From assembly GCF_052119705.1 (NCBI RefSeq), contig NZ_JBGQOP010000007.1, forward strand, positions 1 to 64,000: a stretch of DNA of 64,000 bases. Direction: 5' to 3'. Below are positions 7,472 to 16,365 of this stretch, piece by piece. The notes below the pieces were generated by a model. It was not told where the DNA came from and ran no database searches. It saw nothing but the letters and a program-made list of their open reading frames with translations. This stretch comes from Oceanimonas sp052119705. GTDB lineage: Bacteria; Pseudomonadota; Gammaproteobacteria; Enterobacterales; Aeromonadaceae. Made by a program: the position numbers and the translations under genes. The first letter of the stretch is position 1. The number at the start of each line of letters is the position of its first letter.

Positions 7472-8968
7472 ATGACGACTAAATCACCTCTTCACACTCC
7501 CGCACGACCCGAGGATGAAAATCTTGGGGTAGTAGCAAACGTAGCCTACGGCTTTCAACACGTACTCACTATGTATGGCGGCATCATAGCCGTGCCTTTA
7601 ATTGTGGGCCAAGCTGCCGGCTTAAACTCAGCAGAAATTGGCATGCTGATTGCTGCCTCATTGTTTATTGGCGGTTTGGCTACCTTGTTACAAACCATAG
7701 GTATCCCTTTCTTTGGTTGTCAGCTACCGCTAGTACAAGGCGTATCCTTTGCCAGTGTGGCTACTGTGGTGGCCATAGTGACCTCGGGTGGCGGGCTACC
7801 CTCGGTGTTTGGAGCTGTGATTGCCGCCTCTATTATCGGCTTTGTGATCACGCCCATTTTCTCTAATATCATCAAATTTTTTCCACCCTTAGTGACGGGC
7901 TCGGTGATCACTATCATTGGTTTAACGCTGATGCCGGTAGCGGCGCGCTGGGCCATGGGCGGCAACAGCAAGGCACCCGATTTTGGTAGCATGACCAATA
8001 TCGGGCTGGCGGCGCTAACGTTGGGTTTGGTGTTGTTATTAAGTAAATTAGGTAACGCCGCCATCAGCCGCTTGTCCATCTTGCTGGCCATGGTATTAGG
8101 CACGGCTGCGGCCTGGGGATTGGGGCTGGTGAGCTTTGCTAAAGTCATGGAAGGGCCTATTTTTGCCTTTCCAGCACCCTTATATTTTGGTACCCCTACT
8201 TTTGAGATTGCCGCTATTATTTCGATGTTTATCGTGGTGCTGGTGATCTTGGTAGAAACCTCCGCGGATATTCTGGCGGTGGGGGACATTATCGATACCA
8301 AAGTGGACGCCCGCCGCTTAGGTGATGGTTTGCGTGCGGATATGATCTCCAGTGCAGTGGCACCCTTATTTGGCTCATTTACCCAAAGCGCCTTTGCCCA
8401 AAACGTTGGTCTAGTGGCGGTGACCGGTGTTAAGAGCCGGTTTGTGGTGTCGTTTGCCGGCCTGATCTTAGTCACCTTAGGCCTGTTGCCGATTATGGGC
8501 CGTGTGGTGGCGACAGTGCCCACCGCTGTGTTAGGCGGTGCCGGTATTGTGTTGTTTGGTACGGTTGCGGCCAGTGGTATTCGTACCCTCGCTAAGGTGA
8601 ACTACCACAACAACATGAACCTTATTATCGTGGCCACCTCCATTGGCTTTGGTATGTTGCCCATAGCAGCCCCCAGTTTTTATCACGATTTTCCCAGCTG
8701 GTTTGCTACCATTTTTCACTCTGGTATTAGCTCGACTGCTATCATGGCTATCTTGTTGAACTTATTGTTTAACCACATGACCTTAGGCAATTCGGATCAG
8801 CAGTCGGTGTTTGCCGCTGGAACCGAGCGCACCATTCGTCCAGAAGCCCTCAAGAACTTATCAGAAGGGGATTATTTCACCGAAGGTAAGTTGTTTGATG
8901 TGGAAGGCAACGAAATCTGCGTAGCGGCTGATTGCGACGATAACCGAAAACCTAAGAATGAACATTAG
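7472..8968 (+). CDS. NCS2-family nucleobase permease (urate/xanthine type)
   Basis: A 498-residue polytopic membrane protein of the nucleobase:cation symporter-2 family. It should bring a purine base in with protons. Around 12-14 hydrophobic segments span most of the chain. The NAT signature is seen as AQNVGLVAVTGVKSR, and an ETSADILAVGDI segment carries the conserved substrate-binding glutamate. The QNVGL form is closer to UacT/urate and xanthine permeases than to the uracil carrier UraA, so a purine substrate is inferred. The C-terminal tail from about residue 440 is hydrophilic. It is a single-gene unit ended by a terminator at 8999. Confidence 0.85.
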   Translation: MTTKSPLHTPARPEDENLGVVANVAYGFQHVLTMYGGIIAVPLIVGQAAGLNSAEIGMLIAASLFIGGLATLLQTIGIPFFGCQLPLVQGVSFASVATVVAIVTSGGGLPSVFGAVIAASIIGFVITPIFSNIIKFFPPLVTGSVITIIGLTLMPVAARWAMGGNSKAPDFGSMTNIGLAALTLGLVLLLSKLGNAAISRLSILLAMVLGTAAAWGLGLVSFAKVMEGPIFAFPAPLYFGTPTFEIAAIISMFIVVLVILVETSADILAVGDIIDTKVDARRLGDGLRADMISSAVAPLFGSFTQSAFAQNVGLVAVTGVKSRFVVSFAGLILVTLGLLPIMGRVVATVPTAVLGGAGIVLFGTVAASGIRTLAKVNYHNNMNLIIVATSIGFGMLPIAAPSFYHDFPSWFATIFHSGISSTAIMAILLNLLFNHMTLGNSDQQSVFAAGTERTIRPEALKNLSEGDYFTEGKLFDVEGNEICVAADCDDNRKPKNEH

Positions 8969-8998
8969 TTAGCAACCTAAGTCGCCACCTTATATTGA

Positions 8999-9020
8999 GC
9001 CGCCCTCGGGCGGCTTTTTT
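8999..9020 (+). terminator. Terminator of the permease gene
   Basis: GCCGCC and GGCGGC form a GC-rich stem with a short CTCG-type loop, followed by six T. Confidence 0.9.
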
Positions 9021-9149
9021 GTGCATTATACAGGGTAATTAAGAGCTGCAATGTAAGTAGAAGCTGTGCGGGTACTGCTGGCAAGATGGCGTTAATTTCT
9101 GTACAATTTTGCGCCCTGACGCTCTGTTCAAAAAGCAAGAGGCAACCGA

Positions 9150-10268
9150 ATGAGTGAAACTAAAATAAACCTGCTGGATCTGGATCGTGATGGCATACGT
9201 GCGTTCTTCGATGAACTAGGCGAAAAGCCGTTTCGAGCCGATCAAGTGATGAAATGGATCTATCACTTCGGTTGTGACGATTTTGAGCAGATGACCAATA
9301 TCAACAAGGTGTTGCGCGCTAAGTTACAAGAAAAAGCCGAAATTCGTGCGCCTGAAATCAGCGTCGAAAAAATCTCCGAAGATGGCACCATTAAGTGGGC
9401 CATGATGGTCGGCGATCAAGAAGTTGAAACCGTGTATATCCCAGATGGCGACCGAGCCACCTTGTGTGTGTCGTCCCAAGTGGGCTGTGCGCTGGACTGC
9501 AAGTTTTGCTCTACCGCCCAACAAGGTTTCAACCGTAACCTTAAGGTGTCGGAAATTATCGGCCAAGTGTGGCGCGCCGCCAGTCGTGTGGGTTTTATTC
9601 GCGATACCGGGCGCAAACCCATTACCAATGTGGTGATGATGGGCATGGGCGAGCCACTGCTTAATCTCAATAATGTGGTGCCGGCCATGAGCTTAATGTT
9701 GGAAGACTATGGTTTTGGCCTGTCTAAGCGCCGCGTGACCTTGTCGACCTCAGGTGTAGTGCCGGCACTGGATAAGATGGCGGACATGATAGACGTGGCG
9801 CTGGCCGTGTCTTTGCATGCGCCCAACGATAAACTGCGCTCACAAATCATGCCTATCAACGACAAGTACAACATTGCTATGTTGATTGCCAGCATCCGTA
9901 ATTACATCAGTAAATCTACGGCTAATCAGGGCAAAGTGACCATAGAATATGTGCTCTTGGATCATGTGAATGATGATATGCAACACGCCCATGAGTTAGC
10001 CGAATTATTAAAAGACTTACCTTGTAAAATTAACTTGATCCCCTTTAATCCGTTCCCAGATAACGAGTACGAGAAACCGAGCAATAGTCGTATCGACCGC
10101 TTTAATAAAGTATTGATGCAATACGGTAATACGGTGACCATTCGTAAAACTCGTGGCGATGATATAGATGCGGCTTGCGGTCAGTTAGTGGGTGACGTTA
10201 TCGATCGCACTAAGCGCACCCAGAAAAAACAGATGCAGCAAGAAACTATATCCGTCACAATGGTTTAA
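9150..10268 (+). CDS. rlmN: Dual-specificity RNA methyltransferase RlmN
   Basis: A 372-residue radical SAM enzyme that makes 2-methyladenosine at A2503 of 23S rRNA and A37 of some tRNAs. The CxxxCxxC cluster motif is C113-ALD-C117-KF-C120 (VGCALDCKFCSTAQQGF). The GMGEPLLN segment binds SAM. The methyl-carrying cysteine near the C-terminus is in DAACGQLVG. AAGAGG lies just before ATG 9150. A TACAAT box at 9102-9107 may be its -10 element. The enzyme itself contains a [4Fe-4S] cluster, so it depends on systems like the nearby isc operon. Confidence 0.97.
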   Translation: MSETKINLLDLDRDGIRAFFDELGEKPFRADQVMKWIYHFGCDDFEQMTNINKVLRAKLQEKAEIRAPEISVEKISEDGTIKWAMMVGDQEVETVYIPDGDRATLCVSSQVGCALDCKFCSTAQQGFNRNLKVSEIIGQVWRAASRVGFIRDTGRKPITNVVMMGMGEPLLNLNNVVPAMSLMLEDYGFGLSKRRVTLSTSGVVPALDKMADMIDVALAVSLHAPNDKLRSQIMPINDKYNIAMLIASIRNYISKSTANQGKVTIEYVLLDHVNDDMQHAHELAELLKDLPCKINLIPFNPFPDNEYEKPSNSRIDRFNKVLMQYGNTVTIRKTRGDDIDAACGQLVGDVIDRTKRTQKKQMQQETISVTMV

Positions 10269-10725
10269 GGACACATAGCTCGCTCGTCTGCAGTGAAAAT
10301 GCCGTAAAAACGAGCTATTCCTTGTTCATTTTTGCGGATGCGGAACGATTTCTACGCATCGCTGTCAGGTTTATGGGGGGGGCACGCTGTTGAGCCGACT
10401 ATGGTAAGCTGATTGTTAGTTAAGCTGACCGTTAATAAAGTTATTGTGTGTTAAGGTCGCTATTAACAGTGCTGTCGCCCGCACCATCTAGGCGTGTGAG
10501 CTAACAGTGTGAATTCACACTGTGAATTAACAATAGTAATGTAACGAATAAGGTTGTGCTGGAGTCAATTGTTCCGATGCCAAGCTAGGCGCGAGGAGTA
10601 GCAAGACCCCAGTCACGGTTTATGGTGAGCAGTGTACTTTGTAAACAGCTGTGGTTTAAGCCAATAGGTGTTTGCTGGAGTGCGGTTATTTCCAGACTCA
10701 GAACAGGCTAGGCGATTGTTATCTA
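10269..10725. other. 457-base spacer between rlmN and rodZ, no gene seen
   Basis: No credible reading frame is present in any frame. The stretch holds a run of eight G (10375-10382) and a perfect 20-bp palindrome at 10504-10523. From memory, several gammaproteobacteria carry the type IV pilus gene pilF/pilW between rlmN and rodZ. I could not recognise any trace of it here. The rodZ promoter must lie in this spacer, but no strong box stands out. Confidence 0.6.
10504..10523. promoter_or_regulatory. Perfect 20-bp palindrome upstream of rodZ
   Basis: ACAGTGTGAA is followed exactly by its reverse complement TTCACACTGT. A direct partial copy (CACTGTGAATTAAC) overlaps its right side. A perfect dyad of this length, 203 bases before the rodZ start, fits an operator for a dimeric regulator. 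The regulator is unknown. Confidence 0.5.
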
Positions 10726-11763
10726 ATGACTATTAATGAAACAGACTCTCAGCCTCAGGCTGAACTCAAAGTAAGTACTGGCCCGGGTGCGTTATTGCGC
10801 CAAGCGCGTGAAGCTAAAGGTTGGACTCAAACAGAGGTGGCGCGCAGATTAAATCTGCGCGTGGCGGTGATCGAATCGATTGATACCGATAATTATAAGG
10901 CGGGCGTGGCGCTGACGTTTTTGCGTGGTTACGTTAAAGCCTATGCCAAGGTAGTGGGCGTGCCTGAAGCTCAGGCGTTAGCCGCGTTTGATAGCATGAG
11001 TCATGAACAGTTTAACGCTGTAAAGCCCATGCAAAGTTTTTCCAAAAAAACGCGCCAACAAGCCAGTGATAAATGGCTCAAACGCATCAGCTGGCTGGTG
11101 TTTTTAGGTTTGCTTGGCTCACTCTTCTATTGGTGGTGGCATGATGGCGGTACCCGTCAGCAAGACTCGCAGCAGTTTGAAACTAGCCTTAGTTCGGCAG
11201 AAAAAAATGCTGCCGATAACAGCTCGCCAGACACTCAATCCTCAGACACGGGTTCTTCTGATACGGGGCTAATGCCACCTGCATTAGTACTACCTTCGTT
11301 AAATGATACAGATGCAAGTGAGCCGCCGTTGGCCTCAGCTACCCTTACTGATGTGTCGGTCAGCGAACAAGCCACCGCTGCCGAATCTGATAGTAGCCTT
11401 AATGGCACTGTTGCTGTAGACGGTGCGACAGCCAGCGTTGCAGTCACTGATACGGCTGCAACCAATGCCGCCTCTACCGAGAACGCCAGCGAGCCCGTTG
11501 CCAGCCCTAACGCTGACAATGCTCGCTTGCTGAGCTTGAACTTTACCAATGACTGCTGGATTAAAATTACCGACAGCAAAGGTAAGGTGCTGAGTGAAGG
11601 CATTAAAAAAGCTCAGCAGTCTTTAGCTCTTGAAGGTGAACCGCCCTTTAAGCTGATCTTGGGTGTGCCGACAGCGGTGCGCCTTGAGTATCTAGGCAAA
11701 GCGGTCGACTTATCTTCGTTTAGTGCCGGTCGGGCCGCTCGACTGACAGTACCGCAATCTTGA
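10726..11763 (+). CDS. rodZ: Cytoskeleton-associated cell-shape protein RodZ
   Basis: A bitopic inner-membrane protein (345 residues) that anchors MreB filaments and helps keep rod shape. An N-terminal Xre-like helix-turn-helix domain (residues 20-90, LLRQAREAKGWTQTEVARRL) faces the cytoplasm. One transmembrane segment spans about 121-138 (ISWLVFLGLLGSLFYWWW). A long Ser/Thr/Ala-rich periplasmic linker follows, then a DUF4115-type domain (LNFTNDCWIKITDSKGKVL). ATG 10726 gives MTINETDSQP. A GTG or TTG further upstream would add 18 unlikely residues. ispG follows 14 bases after the stop. Confidence 0.93.
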   Translation: MTINETDSQPQAELKVSTGPGALLRQAREAKGWTQTEVARRLNLRVAVIESIDTDNYKAGVALTFLRGYVKAYAKVVGVPEAQALAAFDSMSHEQFNAVKPMQSFSKKTRQQASDKWLKRISWLVFLGLLGSLFYWWWHDGGTRQQDSQQFETSLSSAEKNAADNSSPDTQSSDTGSSDTGLMPPALVLPSLNDTDASEPPLASATLTDVSVSEQATAAESDSSLNGTVAVDGATASVAVTDTAATNAASTENASEPVASPNADNARLLSLNFTNDCWIKITDSKGKVLSEGIKKAQQSLALEGEPPFKLILGVPTAVRLEYLGKAVDLSSFSAGRAARLTVPQS

Positions 11764-11777
11764 TCTAAGAGTAAATC

Positions 11778-12896
11778 ATGTCCTTACCTGAAACTCCTAT
11801 CAAACGTCGCCTGTCCAAGCAAATCCGTGTCGGCTCAGTATTGGTTGGGGGAGATGCCCCCATTACAGTGCAGACCATGACCAACACCCTCACCACGGAT
11901 GTTGAGGCGACACTGGCGCAAATTCGTGCCGTAGAAAAAGTCGGCGCCGATATAGTGCGTATCTCAGTTCCCACCATGGAAGCCGCCGAAGCCTTCAAGT
12001 TGATCCGCGCCGGCACCAGTATGCCGCTTATCGCCGACATCCATTTTGATTACCGTATCGCGCTGCAAGTGGCCGAATATGGCGCCGATTGCCTGCGTAT
12101 TAACCCGGGTAATATTGGTCGTGAAGACCGTATTCGAGCGGTAGTGGATTGCGCGCGGGATAAAGGCATTCCGATCCGCATCGGCGTCAATGGCGGCTCG
12201 TTAGAAAAAGACATTCAAGAAAAATACGGCGAGCCCAACTCCGCCGCCTTGGTCGAATCAGCCATGCGCCACGTCGACATCTTAGACAGACTCAACTTCG
12301 ACCAATTCAAGGTCAGCGTTAAAGCCTCGGATGTGTTCTTAGCCGTGGGTGCCTACCGTGAACTGGCACGCCAAATTGAGCAGCCGCTGCATTTAGGCAT
12401 TACCGAAGCCGGTGGCTTTCGCGCCGGTGCCGTTAAGTCGGCGATTGGTCTTGGTATGCTCTTAAGCGAGGGCATAGGCGATACCTTGCGCATTTCACTG
12501 GCGGCGGATCCGGTAGAAGAAATCAAAGTGGGCTTTGATATTCTTAAATCCCTGCGTATTCGCTCCCGTGGCATCAACTTTATCGCCTGTCCGTCTTGCT
12601 CGCGCCAAGAGTTTGATGTGATAAGCACGGTGAACGAACTCGAACGCCGACTCGAAGATCTCGTGTTGCCGATGGACGTGTCCATTATTGGTTGCGTGGT
12701 CAATGGCCCAGGTGAGGCGTTAATTTCCGACTTAGGGTTAGCCGGTGCTCAGCGTAAAAGCGCCCTTTATGAAAGTGGCGAGCGGGTAGGGCGTTTGGAC
12801 AATAACAATCTTGTGGATACGCTCGAAGCTCGTATTCGTGCCAAAGCCGCCATGATGGATCCTAACGGACGGATTGCCATCATTAATCGTAAGTAG
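11778..12896 (+). CDS. ispG: 4-hydroxy-3-methylbut-2-enyl diphosphate synthase IspG
   Basis: A 372-residue enzyme of the MEP isoprenoid pathway that converts MEcPP to HMBPP with a [4Fe-4S] cluster. The ligands are C271, C274 (ACPSCSRQEFD), C306 (IIGCVVNGPGE) and E313. The N-terminal TIM-barrel carries ADIHFDYRIAL and LRINPGNIG. It sits in the conserved rodZ-ispG-hisS order. As a cluster enzyme it depends on the isc system. Confidence 0.97.
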   Translation: MSLPETPIKRRLSKQIRVGSVLVGGDAPITVQTMTNTLTTDVEATLAQIRAVEKVGADIVRISVPTMEAAEAFKLIRAGTSMPLIADIHFDYRIALQVAEYGADCLRINPGNIGREDRIRAVVDCARDKGIPIRIGVNGGSLEKDIQEKYGEPNSAALVESAMRHVDILDRLNFDQFKVSVKASDVFLAVGAYRELARQIEQPLHLGITEAGGFRAGAVKSAIGLGMLLSEGIGDTLRISLAADPVEEIKVGFDILKSLRIRSRGINFIACPSCSRQEFDVISTVNELERRLEDLVLPMDVSIIGCVVNGPGEALISDLGLAGAQRKSALYESGERVGRLDNNNLVDTLEARIRAKAAMMDPNGRIAIINRK

Positions 12897-13022
12897 TCAA
12901 TCGTCAGTAATAATGCGAACAGACGTTTCTCCTGATGCGACTCGCTGGATTCATTCGCCTCTAAGGCCGGACTTAATAGATCAGCTTTAATAGGCCGGGC
13001 TTTAATAAATAGAGATACAGTT

Positions 13023-14309
13023 GTGACAAAAGTTGTGGCAAAAAAAATCCAAGCCATTCGTGGCATGAACGACTGTCGGCCGGAGCAAACGCCGACTTGG
13101 CAAGCGGCAGAAGCCGCCTTACGCCAATTGATGAGCAGCTACGGCTACGCCGAAGTACGCATGCCGATCATGGAAAGCACGGGGCTGTTTCGTCGCGCCA
13201 TAGGTGAAGTGACCGATGTGGTCGAAAAAGAAATGTATACCTTCGATGACCGTAACGGCGAAAGCATGACACTGCGCCCAGAAGGTACGGCAGGTTGTGT
13301 ACGCGCCGGTATCGAACATGGTTTGTTGTATAACCAAGAGCGACGCATGTGGTACATGGGCCCCATGTTTCGCTATGAGCGCCCGCAAAAAGGCCGTTAT
13401 CGTCAGTTTCATCAATTTGGCGTCGAAGTGTTTGGTCTACAAGGACCAGACATAGACGCAGAATTGATCATGCTCACCGCGCGCCTGTGGAAGCAGTTAG
13501 GCGTGAGTGAGCATTTAGTCTTGCAGCTCAACAGTTTAGGTCAGCCAGCTGAGCGGGCCGAATATCGCCAAGCCTTGGTTACCTATTTAGAGCAGTTTTT
13601 TGACCAGCTCGATGAAGACAGCCAGCGCCGTTTACACACCAATCCGCTGCGGGTGTTGGACAGTAAAAACCCAGAGGTGCAAGCCTTGCTGCACGACGCA
13701 CCTGTGCTAAGCGATTACTTTGGTGAAGAAACGCAGGCCCATTTTGCTGGATTAACCGCCTTATTAACCGCCGCCGGCATCGAGTTTGAGCTTAACCCTC
13801 GCCTAGTCCGTGGTTTGGATTATTACAATCTGACCGTGTTTGAGTGGGTAACCGAGAGCTTAGGCGCCCAAGGTACAGTGTGTGGCGGCGGCCGTTACGA
13901 CGGCTTAGTGGAGCAGTTAGGTGGTCAAGCCACGCCCGCGGTAGGCTTTGCCATGGGTATGGAGCGTTTAGTGCTGTTGCTCGAAACCCTTAACCCAGAT
14001 ACGAGCGAGCCTGCCTTAGCCGATATTTATATCGCTATTATGGGCGAGAGCACTCAAGCGGCCGGTTTTACGCTGGCTGAACAATTACGTGATCAACTGC
14101 CCACGCTTAAGGTGCTTAGCCATTGCGGCGGCGGTAACGTTAAGAAGCAATTAAAGCGTGCCGATAAAAGCGGCGCCGGTATCGCTTTGATCTTGGGCGA
14201 AGATGAAGTGGCCCGCGGTGAAGTCACGATTAAATATTTACGCGGTCAAGGCGAGCAACAAACCTTGGCGCTGGATGAACTTATTGCACAGCTGAAAAAG
14301 GTGATCTAA
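13023..14309 (+). CDS. hisS: Histidyl-tRNA synthetase
   Basis: A 428-residue class II synthetase that charges tRNA-His. Class II motif 2 is seen as MFRYERPQKGRYRQFHQFG. The histidine-specific motifs are LVRGLDYYNLTVFEW and GGGRYDGLVEQLGG, and motif 3 is VGFAMGMERL. A C-terminal anticodon-binding domain follows from about 330. The start is GTG 13023 behind an AGAGATACAG stretch. Another GTG four codons on (13035) gives VAKKIQAIRGMND but lacks a ribosome site. The 126-base gap after ispG holds an imperfect direct repeat (GGCCGGACTTAATA / GGCCGGGCTTTAATA). yfgM begins on the base after the stop. Confidence 0.96.
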   Translation: MTKVVAKKIQAIRGMNDCRPEQTPTWQAAEAALRQLMSSYGYAEVRMPIMESTGLFRRAIGEVTDVVEKEMYTFDDRNGESMTLRPEGTAGCVRAGIEHGLLYNQERRMWYMGPMFRYERPQKGRYRQFHQFGVEVFGLQGPDIDAELIMLTARLWKQLGVSEHLVLQLNSLGQPAERAEYRQALVTYLEQFFDQLDEDSQRRLHTNPLRVLDSKNPEVQALLHDAPVLSDYFGEETQAHFAGLTALLTAAGIEFELNPRLVRGLDYYNLTVFEWVTESLGAQGTVCGGGRYDGLVEQLGGQATPAVGFAMGMERLVLLLETLNPDTSEPALADIYIAIMGESTQAAGFTLAEQLRDQLPTLKVLSHCGGGNVKKQLKRADKSGAGIALILGEDEVARGEVTIKYLRGQGEQQTLALDELIAQLKKVI

Positions 14310-15071
14310 GTGGATTTTAACAGCACGGAAGAACAGCAACTAGAAACCCTCAAGCGTTGGTGGGCAGAATACGGTAAGTCCATTATTTTGGGTGCAGTAG
14401 TGGGCTTAGGCGGTTTATTTGGCTGGCGTTATTATCAAGATAATCAAGTAGAAACCCGCGCTGCGGGTGCAGATAACTTTGCCAATATTAGCACCAAACT
14501 CGCGGCTCAAGGGCCCGATGCCTTTACTGAAGTGGCGGCCTTTGCTGAACAAAATCAAGGCAATAACTACGGTGAGATGGCCGCACTCTTATTGGCCGGC
14601 GAAGCGGCCAAGGCCAATCAGTTACCGTTAGCGCAGCAGCAGCTGGAATTGGCGTTAGCGGGCAGCAAAGACGCGGCCATCAGCGAGACGATACGCTTGC
14701 GCTTAGCACGGGTTTTGCTGGCACAAGATAAAGCCGATGAGGCGCAAGCCCAGCTTAATGGCGTTAAGCAAGAGGCCTTTAGCGCCCTGCGCAGCGAAAT
14801 TCAGGGTGACTTGTACGCAGCCAAGGGCAATACCGATGAGGCGTATCTGGCTTATCAAGCCGCTGCAGAGGCAGGCGGCTTAAATAATAATCCGGCCCTG
14901 AAGTTAAAGTTGGATAACTTAGCCACGGCTAATGCAGATGTGGTTGCAAGCCCTGTAGTTACAAGCTCGGCGGACGCGGCCACAGACGTCGCTCCAACGG
15001 AACCTGCTGCAGAGTCCACTCCTAGCGAAGCAAGTCCAGCCGTTGCCACCAGTGAGAGCGATAAAGTATGA
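14310..15071 (+). CDS. yfgM: YfgM, tetratricopeptide-like membrane chaperone
   Basis: A 253-residue protein with one N-terminal transmembrane segment (about 24-42, SIILGAVVGLGGLFGWRYY) and a periplasmic helical-repeat domain. In E. coli YfgM associates with PpiD at the SecYEG translocon and takes part in periplasmic trafficking. The GTG start directly abuts the hisS stop, and the end overlaps bamB by 4 bases. The last 45 residues are Ala/Ser/Pro/Thr-rich and make it longer than E. coli YfgM (206). That tail is probably disordered. Confidence 0.92.
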   Translation: MDFNSTEEQQLETLKRWWAEYGKSIILGAVVGLGGLFGWRYYQDNQVETRAAGADNFANISTKLAAQGPDAFTEVAAFAEQNQGNNYGEMAALLLAGEAAKANQLPLAQQQLELALAGSKDAAISETIRLRLARVLLAQDKADEAQAQLNGVKQEAFSALRSEIQGDLYAAKGNTDEAYLAYQAAAEAGGLNNNPALKLKLDNLATANADVVASPVVTSSADAATDVAPTEPAAESTPSEASPAVATSESDKV

Positions 15072-16246
15072 AGACACGCAAACCCTTAACTTTGCTGTTG
15101 CCGGTGCTGTTCGGCTTGAGCCTGATTGGCTGCTCCAGTGAGCCTAATTTATCTCCGATGAGCTCATTGCCCGAAGTGGGTAATACCTTAAAGGCTAAAA
15201 CGTTGTGGTCTGGCTCTATTGGCAAAGGCGTAGGTGAATATTATTCACAGCTGAGCCCAGTAGTAGAAGGCGACCGTTTATTCGCCGTCTCTCGGGATGG
15301 CATTTTGGCCGCATTTGATAAGGAAACCGGCAAGCGCCAATGGCAGCAGCGTTTAGATAAGCTCGCCATCAACGACCAACATCGTAGCCCGCGCATCGCC
15401 GGTGGCTTAACCGCCGCCTATGGCAACCTCTACTTTGGCTCAGAAAACGGCATTGTGTATGCAGTTGCTCAGGCTGACGGTGAGCTACTGTGGACTCAAA
15501 ATGTTGCCGGTGAAGTATTAGCCGCACCGGCCGTGGATGAAGGCAAAGTGGTGGTACACACCAGTGCCGGAAATCTGATAGCGCTGGACTCAACGACGGG
15601 GGCTCAACAATGGCAGTTGCGCAATGAGCAGCCTAGCCTAACGCTGCGCAGCCAATCCACACCTGTCACCGCCGGTGGCGCCGTACTATACGGTCGCGCC
15701 GATGGTCGTTTAGGCATAGCGCTGTTGGCCAACGGTCAGCCGGTACGCGATACCCGCATTGCCAATCCACGTGGTGCTACCGAATTAGAGCGTATGGTAG
15801 ACGTGGCGGCCAAACCTGTGATTTTGGGCGATATTCTGTTCACAATCGCATATAATGGCCAGCTAACTGCTCATCAGTTGATTTCGGGACAAGAATTGTG
15901 GAAGCGCCAGTATCAGGGCTCTCAGGATCTCAGCACCGATGGACGCCTACTTTATATCAGCGATAGCCGCAGTCATTTGTTTGCGGTCGATGCCCGTAGC
16001 GGCATGGAAGTATGGTCGAACACCGAGCTGGAAAACCGCCAGCTAACCGCATCTGTGGTGTTTGGTGATTATCTGGTGGCCGGTGATGCCGAAGGGTATT
16101 TGTACTGGTTTGATAGCCAAACTGGCGACCTAAAATCCTTACAGCGTGTGGATAGCAAAGGGCTATATGTCGCGCCTATTGTCGCCGGTAATACGCTTTA
16201 TGTGCAAAGCCGCAGCGGCGATTTGTTGGCCATAGCCCAACCTTAA
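15068..16246 (+). CDS. bamB: Outer-membrane protein assembly lipoprotein BamB
   Basis: A 392-residue lipoprotein subunit of the BAM complex that folds beta-barrels into the outer membrane. The signal peptide ends in the lipobox LIGC with C22 as lipidated residue. The rest is a PQQ-type eight-bladed propeller with repeated blades such as LFAVSRDGILAAFDKETGKR and LLYISDSRSHLFAVDARSG. It overlaps yfgM in an ATGA junction, which suggests translational coupling. Confidence 0.96.
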   Translation: MKTRKPLTLLLPVLFGLSLIGCSSEPNLSPMSSLPEVGNTLKAKTLWSGSIGKGVGEYYSQLSPVVEGDRLFAVSRDGILAAFDKETGKRQWQQRLDKLAINDQHRSPRIAGGLTAAYGNLYFGSENGIVYAVAQADGELLWTQNVAGEVLAAPAVDEGKVVVHTSAGNLIALDSTTGAQQWQLRNEQPSLTLRSQSTPVTAGGAVLYGRADGRLGIALLANGQPVRDTRIANPRGATELERMVDVAAKPVILGDILFTIAYNGQLTAHQLISGQELWKRQYQGSQDLSTDGRLLYISDSRSHLFAVDARSGMEVWSNTELENRQLTASVVFGDYLVAGDAEGYLYWFDSQTGDLKSLQRVDSKGLYVAPIVAGNTLYVQSRSGDLLAIAQP

Positions 16247-16311
16247 CCTTGAGTTAAATAAACCAAGATTAAGTGCTCCTGAGTTAAATGAGCGTAAGTT
16301 AAGTGACACCA

Positions 16312-16350
16312 CCGGCTTCTGATCCCAGGATCAGGAGCCGTTATTGTTTT
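16312..16350 (+). terminator. Hairpin between bamB and der
   Basis: CGGCTTCTGATCC (16313-16325) pairs with GGATCAGGAGCCG (16328-16340) with one mismatch, followed by a T-rich stretch. It probably ends the rodZ-bamB transcript. It lies only 26 bases before the der start, so it might also shape the der leader. The T-run is interrupted by AG bases, so its strength is uncertain. Confidence 0.65.
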
Positions 16351-16365
16351 TTGGAGACAGATTTT

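Noticed and set aside
7720..8523. A 267-codon open frame on the minus strand
   Set aside because: It lies wholly inside the NCS2 permease gene, has no family features or ribosome site, and follows from the base composition of the opposite strand.
10375..10382. Phase-variable G tract upstream of rodZ
   Set aside because: It lies 350 bases from the gene with no promoter around it, so there is no reason to think slippage has an effect.
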